From contig PAQM01000006.1 of assembly GCA_002709305.1 (NCBI GenBank), positions 310,001 through 374,000 of the forward strand: a stretch of 64,000 bases of DNA, given 5' to 3'. Numbering within the stretch: the first letter of the stretch is position 1; every line of letters begins with the position of its first letter. This document shows, piece by piece, positions 38,141 to 46,851 of the stretch. The DNA is from Crocinitomicaceae bacterium (GTDB taxonomy: Bacteria > Bacteroidota > Bacteroidia > Flavobacteriales_D > Crocinitomicaceae). The notes below the pieces were generated by a model. The model made no database searches, was not told the DNA's origin, and saw only the letters and a program-made list of their open reading frames with translations. A program made the translations under genes and the position numbers.

Positions 38141-39481
38141 ATGGAAATTTTTATAGTATCAATATTTATTCTGGGTTATTTAGCAATAACATTAGAACAT
38201 AGTTTAAAAATTGATAAATTAATACCTGCATTAATTATGATGGCCCTATCATGGGCTTGCATTGCACTGGGATTAGAAACATTTACAACTTGGTTTGACA
38301 GCCATAACAGTGAAATGGTTAATGATTTTGCTGCATTACCATTAAATGGAGAACACAATAGTAAATTTTCATGGTTTGAAACAACACTCTTACATCACTT
38401 TGGTAAAACATGTGAGATTTTAATTTTCTTAGTTGGCGCGATGACTATTGTGGAAATCATTGATTGCTTTAATGGATTTGAAACAATAAAAAAAGCAATA
38501 CGAACAAAGAAAAAATCCACACTTTTATGGATTGTTTGTATACTAGGATTTATTTTATCAGCAATTATAGATAATCTAACTGCTACTATTGTACTAATCA
38601 CAATTTTACGTAAAATGATATCTAATAATAATCTACGTATATGGTACGCTGGTTTAATAATTATTGCTGCAAATGCTGGGGGAGCTTGGTCACCAATAGG
38701 TGATGTAACAACAACAATGCTATGGATGGGAAATAAAGTAAGTGCTGTTGAACTATCTAAATATTTATTACTGCCATCTATTATCTGTATGATAATACCA
38801 ACATTTATTGCAACATTTCTACCTGTTTTCAAAGGTGAAATAGAAAAATCAAATGATGAAATTCATATAAATAAAAACAGCAGTAAAATATTAATTATTG
38901 GTTTATCAATGATTGTTTTTGTTCCAATATTTAAGACTATTACTCACTTACCTCCTTATATTGGAATGATGTTATCATTAGGTGTTGTTTCTTTAGTTGC
39001 TGAATTTATGTCAAATAAAGAATTCTCTTTAACAAATATTGAAAACCATAATAATAGTCCAACATTTAAAGCTTTAAGCAAAATTGAGATGCCCTCTATC
39101 CTATTCTTCTTAGGTATATTAATGACTGTAGCTGCTCTTGAGTCACTAGGCTTAATATTCATATTTGGTGATAATGTTATTAATTCAGGAATTAATATTA
39201 ATATATTTATAAGTTTGATGGGTATTGGCTCAGCCATAATTGATAATGTTCCTTTAGTAGCTGCATCTATGGGAATGTTTCAAGAACCAATAGATGCGAA
39301 AATATGGCATTTTATTGCATATGCAGCTGGAACAGGTGGTTCAATGTTAATTATTGGATCTGCTGCTGGAGTTGTAGCTATGGGAATGGAAAAAATTTCA
39401 TTCTTTTGGTATTTCAAAAAAATTGCATGGCTAGCGCTAATTGGTTATTTTGCAGGAATTATAGTTTTCTTGTTAATGTAA
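38141..39481 (+). CDS. nhaD: NhaD-type Na+/H+ antiporter
   Basis: This 446-residue inner-membrane protein has 10 to 12 predicted helices and the arsenite/NhaD permease fold. Conserved pore residues occur in IIDNLTATIVLITIL, ANAGGAWSPIGDVTTTMLW and AIIDNVPLVAASMGM, where paired DN motifs are characteristic. NhaD exports Na+ in exchange for H+ and is common in marine and alkaliphilic bacteria. It begins 12 bp after the dehydrogenase and is followed 32 bp later by exbB, so it lies in the same transcription unit. This suits a Na+-rich habitat, which is inference. Confidence 0.94.
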   Translation: MEIFIVSIFILGYLAITLEHSLKIDKLIPALIMMALSWACIALGLETFTTWFDSHNSEMVNDFAALPLNGEHNSKFSWFETTLLHHFGKTCEILIFLVGAMTIVEIIDCFNGFETIKKAIRTKKKSTLLWIVCILGFILSAIIDNLTATIVLITILRKMISNNNLRIWYAGLIIIAANAGGAWSPIGDVTTTMLWMGNKVSAVELSKYLLLPSIICMIIPTFIATFLPVFKGEIEKSNDEIHINKNSSKILIIGLSMIVFVPIFKTITHLPPYIGMMLSLGVVSLVAEFMSNKEFSLTNIENHNNSPTFKALSKIEMPSILFFLGILMTVAALESLGLIFIFGDNVINSGININIFISLMGIGSAIIDNVPLVAASMGMFQEPIDAKIWHFIAYAAGTGGSMLIIGSAAGVVAMGMEKISFFWYFKKIAWLALIGYFAGIIVFLLM

Positions 39482-39513
39482 AATATAAATTAAAAATAAA
39501 CGTTTAAATTATT

Positions 39514-40206
39514 ATGATTTCATCTTTCTTACTTCAGATTGAAACTGTTGGTCAAAATTCAACAGGAGTAAAAGACGTTCCACTTTGGGAAATAATTGGT
39601 GCTTCAAGTCAAGGTTTTGGCTTGATTATTAATATAATACTTGCTTTAATGTTGGGTTATGTAATCTTTATATTTGTTGAAAGATATCTTGCATTACGTA
39701 AAGCTACTAAAGAAGATCAAGGATTTATTAAAAGAATAAAAGACTACATTATTAACAATAAAATAGACTCAGCTAAAGATTATTGTTCAAGTTCTAAATC
39801 ACCCTCAGCTAGAATGATTGAAAAAGGAATATCACGATTAGGTCGTCCAATGGAAACTATTTCTGCATCTATCGAAAATGCTGCAAAATTAGAAATATTG
39901 AGACTAGAACAACGTTTAAGTTTTTTAGCTACAGCTGCTGGCGCTGCTCCAATGATTGGCTTTCTTGGTACAACAGTTGGTATGGTAATGGTATTTATAG
40001 ATTTACAAAATGCAACTTCGTTAGAATTAAAAATAATTGCACCAGGTATTATGACTGCAATGATTACAACTGTTGCAGGTCTTATTGTTGGAATAATATC
40101 TTATGTAGGATACAATTTTTTAGTTGCTAAAATTGGTAAAGTAGTTTATCAAATGGAAAATGATGCACTAGATTTTATGGATTTGTTACACGAACCAGGA
40201 AAATAA
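39514..40206 (+). CDS. exbB: MotA/TolQ/ExbB proton-channel protein
   Basis: This 230-residue inner-membrane protein has three helices (about 25-50, 135-160, 175-205) and the ExbB/TolQ signature RLSFLATAAGAAPMIGFLGTTVGM, here given in part as APMIGFLGTTVGMVMVF, followed by ITTVAGLIVGI. With ExbD it uses the proton gradient to drive TonB. It begins a tight cluster exbB-exbD-tonB, each 4 bp apart. TolQ is an alternative name, but a TonB-like protein rather than TolA/TolB follows, so ExbB is favoured. Confidence 0.93.
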   Translation: MISSFLLQIETVGQNSTGVKDVPLWEIIGASSQGFGLIINIILALMLGYVIFIFVERYLALRKATKEDQGFIKRIKDYIINNKIDSAKDYCSSSKSPSARMIEKGISRLGRPMETISASIENAAKLEILRLEQRLSFLATAAGAAPMIGFLGTTVGMVMVFIDLQNATSLELKIIAPGIMTAMITTVAGLIVGIISYVGYNFLVAKIGKVVYQMENDALDFMDLLHEPGK

Positions 40207-40210
40207 GATT

Positions 40211-40621
40211 ATGAATTTAGGGTCAAAAAATAAAATAAAAATTGAAGGAGGAATGGCATCTATGACTGATTTAGTTTTTTTGCTATTAATATTCTTTATT
40301 ATAATGAGTTTGATGAGTAATAATCAAACACCTATTGATTTGCCTGAAGCTACAGAATCTTTACCTGCTTCTTCAAATCCTGTTGAACCAACTGTTATAA
40401 TTACTCAAGATGATCTCTACGTTGTTATGCCTGGAGGGTCATTAGATAAACCTATGAGCTACGAGGAAATAAAAATTTTAGCTGCCGATATTGTTGATAA
40501 ATCTGGGAAAATGAAGCTAAAAATAGCTGGACATAGAGAAGCTAGTTATAAAGCTGTTTTTAAAGTTCTTGCTCTTTCACAAGCTAATGGATGGGATCCA
40601 GTATTAGCATACGATAAATAA
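40211..40621 (+). CDS. exbD: biopolymer transport protein ExbD
   Basis: ExbD (136 aa) has a short cytoplasmic N-terminus, a single membrane helix with the proton-carrying aspartate in MASMTDLVFLLLIFFII, and a periplasmic domain (about 50-136). It should form the channel complex with the ExbB just upstream. Start and stop are 4 bp from its neighbours, so the three proteins are made from one message. Confidence 0.93.
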   Translation: MNLGSKNKIKIEGGMASMTDLVFLLLIFFIIMSLMSNNQTPIDLPEATESLPASSNPVEPTVIITQDDLYVVMPGGSLDKPMSYEEIKILAADIVDKSGKMKLKIAGHREASYKAVFKVLALSQANGWDPVLAYDK

Positions 40622-40625
40622 AATT

Positions 40626-41363
40626 ATGCCAACATTACCAATAGTAAATAACCTTGACAAAAGAAAAGGCATTATTACTGCTTTTGTAACAATGTTATTG
40701 TTATTATTATACTTAAGGTTTGCAACGTTAGAAATGGCTGACCCACCACCACAAGATATTCTAGTTGAAGCAACAACTGAATTCCCAAAAGAAATAGTTC
40801 TTAAAGATTTAAAAATTGAAGGCGGTTCAGGTTCAGGTAAATCATCAAACAATCCAATAGAAAAATTTAATGAACAAACAGAACAAATTATTACAAAAAA
40901 AGAGAATAAAAATACAAAAGTAAACTCTGGAAAGGCTAACAAAACAAACACCACGGAATCAAAAAACTCAAGTACAACAACTAATCAATCTACTGACCCA
41001 TTTGCATCAGGAGGAAATAGTAATGGTAATAACGGTGGTTCTGGTAATACATTTGGATCTGATTCAGGAACCGGTACTTCTACAAATAAAGGTGTTGGAA
41101 GTGGAGATGGTAGAATTAGACTTAATGATCCAATAATGGATAATTTATCTTCTAATGTAAATGCTACTATTCACTTGATATTAACAATAGATTCAGAAGG
41201 CAATATTATTTCAGCTTCAAGTTTAAAGGCAAAGACGACAACTACAAATCAAATATTGATTAATAAAGTTATTAATGAAGTGAAAAAACAGGTTAAATAT
41301 AATAAACAACCTGGAGCTCCACTTGCTAAACAATACATGTCTGTCAAAATCAAAGCTCAATAA
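40626..41363 (+). CDS. tonB: energy transducer TonB-like protein
   Basis: The 245-residue protein has an N-terminal membrane helix (IITAFVTMLLLLLYLRFA), a PPPQ segment, a long low-complexity Lys/Asn/Gly/Ser linker (about 75-165) and a C-terminal TonB-like domain (about 175-245, with NVNATIHLILTIDSEGNI and VINEVKKQVKYN). Such proteins span the periplasm and pull on TonB-dependent receptors. Linker composition is Gly/Ser/Asn-rich instead of the Pro/Lys/Glu linker of Escherichia coli TonB, which is usual for this group. The C-terminal domain is divergent, so symbol use is by context with exbBD. Confidence 0.85.
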   Translation: MPTLPIVNNLDKRKGIITAFVTMLLLLLYLRFATLEMADPPPQDILVEATTEFPKEIVLKDLKIEGGSGSGKSSNNPIEKFNEQTEQIITKKENKNTKVNSGKANKTNTTESKNSSTTTNQSTDPFASGGNSNGNNGGSGNTFGSDSGTGTSTNKGVGSGDGRIRLNDPIMDNLSSNVNATIHLILTIDSEGNIISASSLKAKTTTTNQILINKVINEVKKQVKYNKQPGAPLAKQYMSVKIKAQ

Positions 41364-42588
41364 AGAATATTCTGAAACATTGAACTGGTTGTTTCATCAA
41401 TTCCCTATTTATCAAAATATAGGAGAAGAAGCTCTCAAATATAAACTAGACAACGTAAAAAAGATATCAAAAGCTCTTAATGAACCTGAAAAATCATTAA
41501 AATTCATTCATATTGCAGGTAGTAATGGAAAAGGTTCTACAAGCTCAATGTTAGCATCTATTCTATATGAATCAGGATACAAAGTTGGATTATTTACCTC
41601 ACCTCATATAAAAAAATATACAGAAAGAATTAAAATAAATGGTGAAGAAATTACTGAAACATATGTAACAAGTTTTATTAAAAGAATTAAAGAAAGTAAA
41701 TTAAATTTCAATCCTTCTTTCTTTGAATTGACATTTGGTTTAGCACTAGATTATTTTAATTATAAAAAATGTCAAATATGCGTCATTGAAACAGGTCTAG
41801 GAGGGCGACTAGATGCAACAAATATAATTAAACCTATACTCAGTGTAATAACAAATATAAGCCTAGAACATACTGATATTTTAGGAAATACTATTGCAAA
41901 AATAGCCAAAGAGAAGGCCGGAATAATAAAGAAAGATACTCCTATAGTTATAGGAGATATGAAAATAGAAGCAAAAAAAATAATAGAATCCGAAGCAATA
42001 AAATTGAATTCAAAAATTATTGAATCAACTAAATTTAAATCAAAATTAAAATTATTTAACCTTCCATTATTAGGTGATTATCAACTCAATAATCTTTTAA
42101 CAGTTATTGCATCATTATCAGAATTAAATAGTATGAAATTTAAATCTAATAATGACATAATTCAACGAGGATTAAATAATATTATAAGAAACACTGGTTT
42201 CGTACCTAGAATGCAAATTATATCAAAAAAACCTCTAATCATTTATGATGTTTCTCATAATGTAGAAGGAATTTCAATCTCTTTAGATACTATAAAAAAT
42301 ATTCAACAAGGAGATTTACACATAGTGTTTTCATCAAGTAAAGAGAAGGATATAGAAAGTATACTAAAAATTTTTCCAATAAAATCTAATATGTACTTCA
42401 CAAAAAGTAGCAACGAAAGGTCAGTATTAATTAGTGATTTTAAAAAAATATCAAAAAAAATAAATTTTTCAACTAAAAAATATTTTAATGATGCTAAAAG
42501 CGCACTAAAAAATGCAAAAGATTCTTCTTCTTCCAATGATACTATTCTAGTAATAGGATCATTTTTCTTAATTTCAGATTTTTTATGA
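41323..42588 (+). CDS. folC: dihydrofolate synthase/folylpolyglutamate synthase
   Basis: FolC adds glutamate to dihydropteroate and folates, a Mur-ligase-like reaction. The protein shows FIHIAGSNGKGSTSSML (ATP loop), GLFTSPHIKKYTERI, FELTFGLALDYF, VIETGLGGRLDATN, ISLEHTDILG, KEKAGIIK and YDVSHNVEGI. The start is unclear: TTG 41323 overlaps the tonB end by 41 bases, while TTG 41380 lies 17 bp after the tonB stop and gives MNWLFHQFPIYQ, a few residues shorter than relatives. No ATG or GTG is available in this stretch. It is the last gene of the nhaD-exbBD-tonB run and precedes tRNA-Val. Confidence 0.92.
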   Translation: MLNNTCLSKSKLNKEYSETLNWLFHQFPIYQNIGEEALKYKLDNVKKISKALNEPEKSLKFIHIAGSNGKGSTSSMLASILYESGYKVGLFTSPHIKKYTERIKINGEEITETYVTSFIKRIKESKLNFNPSFFELTFGLALDYFNYKKCQICVIETGLGGRLDATNIIKPILSVITNISLEHTDILGNTIAKIAKEKAGIIKKDTPIVIGDMKIEAKKIIESEAIKLNSKIIESTKFKSKLKLFNLPLLGDYQLNNLLTVIASLSELNSMKFKSNNDIIQRGLNNIIRNTGFVPRMQIISKKPLIIYDVSHNVEGISISLDTIKNIQQGDLHIVFSSSKEKDIESILKIFPIKSNMYFTKSSNERSVLISDFKKISKKINFSTKKYFNDAKSALKNAKDSSSSNDTILVIGSFFLISDFL

Positions 42589-42618
42589 AATTTATGCTAT
42601 CAATAAAAAAATTCAAGT

Positions 42619-42626
42619 TATATTTG
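42619..42626 (+). promoter_or_regulatory. candidate -7 box for tRNA-Val
   Basis: TATATTTG is an exact TAnnTTTG match 32 bp upstream of the mature tRNA 5' end. No TTG is found at the -33 position, so the tRNA might also be expressed by read-through from folC. Confidence 0.3.
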
Positions 42627-42658
42627 CCTTCCAAGTTATTAGTTAAAATAAACTATTT

Positions 42659-42733
42659 GGGGAATTAGCTCAGTTGGTTTAGAGCACCTGCCTTACAAGC
42701 AGGGGGTCACTGGTTCGAATCCAGTATTCCCCA
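42659..42733 (+). tRNA. tRNA-Val (anticodon UAC)
   Basis: The cloverleaf is complete: acceptor arms GGGGAAT and ATTCCCC, D-arm around TTAGCTCAGTTGG, anticodon stem CCTGC/GCAGG with loop CTTACAA (anticodon TAC), and TPsiC arm around GGTTCGAATCC. The discriminator is A, and the CCA end is not encoded. A run of six Ts follows at once and may help termination. Confidence 0.97.
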
Positions 42734-42758
42734 CTTTTTTATGAATAAAAAACTGTAA

Positions 42759-43163
42759 ATGAGATCATTATCATTTTCTATTAATTCGGACAAAATAGGT
42801 ATTATTTCAAGTACTTTATGCCTTGTTCACTGTATCATTACACCCTTCATATTTATTATAAAAGCATGTTCACATACCTGCTGTTCACAATCACCTATTT
42901 GGTGGCAATCAATAGATTATTTATTCTTAGGTATAGCATTTATTGCAATTTTCTATGCGACACAAAAAAAAATGAAACATTGGCTTAGAATTTCATTTTG
43001 GTTATCATGGTCTCTATTATTAGTAGTAATATTAAATGAATCACTTCAAGTTTTACATTTATCTAATTATTTGCTTTATATACCTGCTTTTCTTATTATT
43101 ACTCTACATTTTTACAACATGTTTTTTTGTAAATGCTCTAATGATGCTTGTTGTCACAAATAA
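42759..43163 (+). CDS. MerC-domain membrane protein
   Basis: This 134-residue protein has four membrane helices and the MerC-like N-terminal layout: DKIGIISSTLCLVHCIITPF with a CxxxHC pair in the first helix, as in mercuric transport protein MerC. Additional cysteines occur in CSHTCC and in the C-terminal CKCSNDACCHK, suggesting metal or heme-copper binding. Relatives in Bacteroidota are chromosomal and not part of mer operons; no merA or merR is present here, so mercury resistance is not implied. A role in metal uptake or homeostasis is inference. Confidence 0.85.
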   Translation: MRSLSFSINSDKIGIISSTLCLVHCIITPFIFIIKACSHTCCSQSPIWWQSIDYLFLGIAFIAIFYATQKKMKHWLRISFWLSWSLLLVVILNESLQVLHLSNYLLYIPAFLIITLHFYNMFFCKCSNDACCHK

Positions 43164-43197
43164 TATTAACATCCTATATAATAAAAAAATAGTTACA

Positions 43198-43761
43198 ATG
43201 AAAAAAATTATTTTATCATTAGTAATCATACTTATAACTTCACTTATAAGTTATGGTCAGAAAAAAACAATAAATATTTCAAAAAGTAATGTTTTTTGGG
43301 AAGGTCATAAAATAACTGGAAGTCATGAAGGTTTAATGATGTTCAAATCTGGTCATTTAAATTTTGAAAACAATAAATTAACAGGAGGGTCTTTTATAGT
43401 TGACATGCAATCAATATCATGTACTGATTTATCAGGGAATTCAAAGAAAAGTTTTGAAAAACATCTCAATTCAGAAGACTTTTTTGGAACAGACAAACAC
43501 CCTACTTCAAAGCTTTTGATTACTAAAGTAGAAAAGAGAAAAAATAAAAACTTATTCAAATGTTCCGGTGATATAACCATAAAAAATATCACCCAAAAAA
43601 TATATTTCGATATAAAAATAGAAAAGAACAAAGCTTTTGTTAAAACAAAAATTGATAGATCAAAATTTAATATCAAATATAAATCAGGTAGTTTTTTTGA
43701 CGGACTTGGTGATAGTCTAATTTATGACGAATTTGATTTGAAAATCAATCTGTTTTTTTAA
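43198..43761 (+). CDS. YceI-family periplasmic lipocalin-like protein
   Basis: From the ATG at 43198 the protein is 187 aa with a signal peptide (MKKIILSLVIILITSLISYGQ). The YceI beta-barrel follows: SNVFWEGHKITGSHEG, FIVDMQSISCTDL, HLNSEDFFGTDKHPTSKL, CSGDITIKNITQKIYF and DRSKFNIKYKSGSFFDGLGD. YceI proteins bind isoprenoid-type lipids, for example polyisoprenoid quinones, in the periplasm. A longer reading from 43036 would overlap the MerC-like gene and is not likely. It lies 34 bp after that gene. Confidence 0.93.
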   Translation: MKKIILSLVIILITSLISYGQKKTINISKSNVFWEGHKITGSHEGLMMFKSGHLNFENNKLTGGSFIVDMQSISCTDLSGNSKKSFEKHLNSEDFFGTDKHPTSKLLITKVEKRKNKNLFKCSGDITIKNITQKIYFDIKIEKNKAFVKTKIDRSKFNIKYKSGSFFDGLGDSLIYDEFDLKINLFF

Positions 43762-43804
43762 TTTATTATCAGTATTTTTTCTTATTTATATACACTTTAT
43801 TAAG

Positions 43805-43826
43805 TCTATAACTTTTTATAGATTTT
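43805..43826 (+). terminator. possible weak terminator after the YceI gene
   Basis: TCTATA (43805-43810) and TATAGA (43817-43822) form a 6-bp AT-rich stem with a 6-nt loop and are followed by four Ts. Its low GC content makes it doubtful. Confidence 0.3.
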
Positions 43827-43884
43827 ATATATTATTAATTAAATAAAAATACTAATGTAACCGCATCAACACAAAAACTAGGTT

Positions 43885-45126
43885 ATGAAAGTAATCAACC
43901 TATTTTTAGCAATTATTATATCATTTTATAATATGTCTCAAAATTATGTAGCACCATTTGCAAACAAAGGTCTATGGGGATATGTTCTTTCCAACGGAAA
44001 CGTACTAATAAATAACATTTATAAACATGCTGATCCATTCAATGATGGTTTAGCATTTGTATTTAATATTAAAAGTAAACGATGGATGATAATAGATAAA
44101 TACAATAATGAAATTAATGTAGATGCAAAAAATTATATTCCTAAAAACTATTTTGGGTTTGGTAGAAAAGGATTCATAGATAGTTTAGCTCAAATTAGAG
44201 TGAAAAATAAATTTGCATGTATTAATACTAAAGGCAAATTTATACATAAAGCAGAATATGATAAATTATCAGAATTCAAAGATGGTTTCGCAATTGGAAG
44301 AATAGACCAACAATTCTATCTTTTAGGGAAAAAAGGAGAAAAAATAAAAATTAATGGATCAATTAACGGAGTAAATTATGTGAAAAATGGATATGCTCCA
44401 TTCAAAAATAAAGAAGGAAATTTTGGTTTTATAGATACAAAAGGTGAAATAATTATACCAGCAAAATTTGAAAATGTAGGTTATTTTTATAATAATCTTG
44501 CATGGGCTAGAAAAATTAATGGAAAAATAGGTTTTATAAACATTAATGGAGATTGGGTTATAGAACCCGTATTTGATAAAGTTACCAACTTTGAAGGTAA
44601 TGATAAAATTGCAAGTGTAAAAAAAGAGGATAGATGGATATTTTTAAGAGCTTCTGGAGAAACATTTGAAATAAAAAATACTATTGCTATTGGAAAATTT
44701 AATAACGAAAGATGTTGGGTTAAAACAATTAACAATAAAGTAGGATTTATTGATAAAAAAGGCAATTGGATTGTAGAACCTAAATACGAAGCTGCTAAAA
44801 ATTTTGAATATGGTCTGTCAAGAGTAAAGAAAAATGGTCTTTGGGGACTAATTAATACAAGTGGAGAAATAATTGCTGATTGTATATACAAGAAAATTGG
44901 AAAAATAACAGAATACCCAATTGAAATATTAAGATTTGATTTATGGGGGTTTATCAATCATGATGGTTCTATATTAGTTGAACCAAAATATTCAGACACT
45001 AGAACATTCAAAGAAAATTACGCTGCTGTTAGAACTAACAATAAATGGGGGCTTATAGATATAAAAGGAAAAGAAGTAATTAAACCAAAATACTTAAAAT
45101 TTAAAAGTGGATCATCAATTGAATAG
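43885..45126 (+). CDS. WG-repeat protein, probably secreted
   Basis: This 413-residue protein begins with a hydrophobic leader (MKVINLFLAIIISFYNMSQ) and is then built of about nine WG repeats of 35-40 residues. Typical repeat units are FGFIDTKGEIIIPAKFE, IGFININGDWVIEPVFD, VGFIDKKGNWIVEPKYE and WGLIDIKGKEVIKPKYL. WG (KWG Leptospira-type) repeats form beta structures and are found in many Bacteroidota surface or periplasmic proteins; no enzymatic role is known to me. It stands alone between the YceI gene and tRNA-Ser. Residue composition is Lys/Asn-rich like its neighbours. Confidence 0.9.
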   Translation: MKVINLFLAIIISFYNMSQNYVAPFANKGLWGYVLSNGNVLINNIYKHADPFNDGLAFVFNIKSKRWMIIDKYNNEINVDAKNYIPKNYFGFGRKGFIDSLAQIRVKNKFACINTKGKFIHKAEYDKLSEFKDGFAIGRIDQQFYLLGKKGEKIKINGSINGVNYVKNGYAPFKNKEGNFGFIDTKGEIIIPAKFENVGYFYNNLAWARKINGKIGFININGDWVIEPVFDKVTNFEGNDKIASVKKEDRWIFLRASGETFEIKNTIAIGKFNNERCWVKTINNKVGFIDKKGNWIVEPKYEAAKNFEYGLSRVKKNGLWGLINTSGEIIADCIYKKIGKITEYPIEILRFDLWGFINHDGSILVEPKYSDTRTFKENYAAVRTNNKWGLIDIKGKEVIKPKYLKFKSGSSIE

Positions 45127-45145
45127 ATTGATAGATATATTTAAT

Positions 45146-45172
45146 AAAAAAAAGGTTCTGAAAATCAGAACC
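45146..45172 (-). terminator. rho-independent terminator after tRNA-Ser
   Basis: GGTTCTGA (45154-45161) pairs with TCAGAACC (45165-45172) around a 3-nt loop. On the minus strand the stem is followed by eight Ts, just 10 bp downstream of the tRNA 3' end. Confidence 0.85.
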
Positions 45173-45180
45173 TTATCTCA

Positions 45181-45266
<86 letters not shown>

Positions 45267-45270
45267 GGGC

Positions 45271-45300
45271 CAAAGGTAATTTGTTTTTATTTATTGACAA
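45271..45300 (-). promoter_or_regulatory. promoter of tRNA-Ser
   Basis: On the minus strand TTG (45300-45298) and TACCTTTG (45278-45271) are 19 bp apart, an excellent match to the Bacteroidota consensus. The -7 box lies 4 bp before the mature 5' end of the tRNA, so the primary transcript has almost no leader. Confidence 0.6.
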
Positions 45301-45382
45301 TGTTTTTTCCAAATAATTTAATTTATTGATTGTATATATAAGAAATAAAATAAGTTTCTCTTTTTGTAACTTTACAAAAGTT

Positions 45383-46828
45383 ATGAGATATATACTTTTA
45401 ATTTTGGGTGTTTTTATTTTTGCAATTCAATTAAATGCAAAAAAAAATAACTATTCAAAAGAAGTTCGTGCCTATATTGATAGCAAAAATTACTATGCTC
45501 CTGGATATGGGAATTACATAGAATTCCAAATAAAGTTTATTGGAAGTTCATTAAATTATGTCTACAACGAATCTGGAATTTCAGCTGAGGTTCTCATTCA
45601 AATGGAAATAAAAAACCAAGATAGTATTATTATATCTGATGCGTACCGACTCTCCTCCCCTTTATTCAAGGATAGTATTACTTATGATTTTTATGACATA
45701 AAAAGATTTATTATTGAGCCAGGTTCATATGATTTCAAAATTAAAATCCTTGATTTAAATAACGACAAAGACAAGAAACCTCTTGAAGCCAATAAAAAAA
45801 TTATAATACAAGAACTTGGTAATAATGTTAGTATATCTGACATACAAATAGCACAAAGTGCATCAAAAACGAAAACTGGATTTGAATCTTCTATATTCTA
45901 CAAATCTGGTTATGAAATAATACCTTATTTATCTACATTCTATCCAAAAGAAATATCTTTTATACCAGTTTATTTAGAAATATATAATACTGATAAATTA
46001 GAAAATGATGTTTTTGCAATTAAACAGACATTAATCAATTCTGAAACTGAATTAGAACTTCAAGAACTAACAACCTTCTCAAAACATGATACTGCTAAGG
46101 TAGTAGTTTTTGTCCGTGAGATTGATATTAAAAATATACCAACAGGTAAATATATGTTACAATATTCTGTACTTAATAAAAATATGACTGAGTTATATTC
46201 TCAATCATATGAATTTGATCGCAGTAATGACCTTGAAGTCAACTATCAATCTAATGAAATTATTTTAGATCCTTCTTTTAAAAATTCAATAAAAAATGAC
46301 TCTTTAAATTTTTATTTAGAAAGCTTAATACCTATTTCGACAAGATCTGAGATTAATAACATTTTAAAAATTACAAAACAAAAAAATATAAATTTAAAAA
46401 GACGATATCATCAACAATATTGGAAAAAAACTTCACCAAATAACACTTATGAGAACTGGATTAAATACAAGAAACAAGTTGATTTTGTAGAAAAATTATA
46501 TTCCACAAATATTCAATCTGGTTATGAAACTGATAGAGGTCGTACCTACTTAAAATATGGTTCTCCTTCAAATGTGATTCAAAGAGAATATTCTCCCACA
46601 GAATATCCATATGAAATATGGGTTTATGATAATATCAAAACATTCACAAATAAAAGATTTGTTTTTTATAACCCTTCAATGGCAAATAATTCATACCAAC
46701 TATTACACTCTGATATGATTGGAGAAATACAAAATTTAAATTGGCCATCAGAAATATCAAAAAATGGCAGTATCAATAATCCTAACTCTAAAGGAGATTA
46801 TGGGGGATCTGCTGGTAGAGATTATTAA
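45383..46828 (+). CDS. GWxTD-domain protein
   Basis: From the ATG at 45383 the protein has 481 residues and a signal peptide (MRYILLILGVFIFAIQLNA). The C-terminal third is a GWxTD domain: it holds QSGYETDRGRTYLKYGSPS and PYEIWVYDNIKTF, the conserved segments of the family. The N-terminal two thirds look like beta-sandwich domains. GWxTD proteins are exported in Bacteroidota and related phyla and have no established function. A longer start at 45326 adds residues in front of the signal peptide and is unlikely. The glycosyltransferase gene follows 23 bp later. Confidence 0.88.
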   Translation: MRYILLILGVFIFAIQLNAKKNNYSKEVRAYIDSKNYYAPGYGNYIEFQIKFIGSSLNYVYNESGISAEVLIQMEIKNQDSIIISDAYRLSSPLFKDSITYDFYDIKRFIIEPGSYDFKIKILDLNNDKDKKPLEANKKIIIQELGNNVSISDIQIAQSASKTKTGFESSIFYKSGYEIIPYLSTFYPKEISFIPVYLEIYNTDKLENDVFAIKQTLINSETELELQELTTFSKHDTAKVVVFVREIDIKNIPTGKYMLQYSVLNKNMTELYSQSYEFDRSNDLEVNYQSNEIILDPSFKNSIKNDSLNFYLESLIPISTRSEINNILKITKQKNINLKRRYHQQYWKKTSPNNTYENWIKYKKQVDFVEKLYSTNIQSGYETDRGRTYLKYGSPSNVIQREYSPTEYPYEIWVYDNIKTFTNKRFVFYNPSMANNSYQLLHSDMIGEIQNLNWPSEISKNGSINNPNSKGDYGGSAGRDY

Positions 46829-46851
46829 AATATTAATAGATTTAAAGTTTT

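Noticed and set aside
42759-43163. Mercury-resistance operon
   Set aside because: Only a MerC-domain protein is present; no merA, merR, merT or merP is adjacent.
43036-43197. N-terminal extension of the YceI-like protein
   Set aside because: It is an out-of-frame reading of the MerC-like gene and would place a hydrophobic stretch before a perfect signal peptide at 43198.
44487-44957. Long minus-strand reading frame opposite the WG-repeat gene
   Set aside because: It mirrors the regular repeats of the real gene on the plus strand, which has a signal peptide and recognised family motifs.
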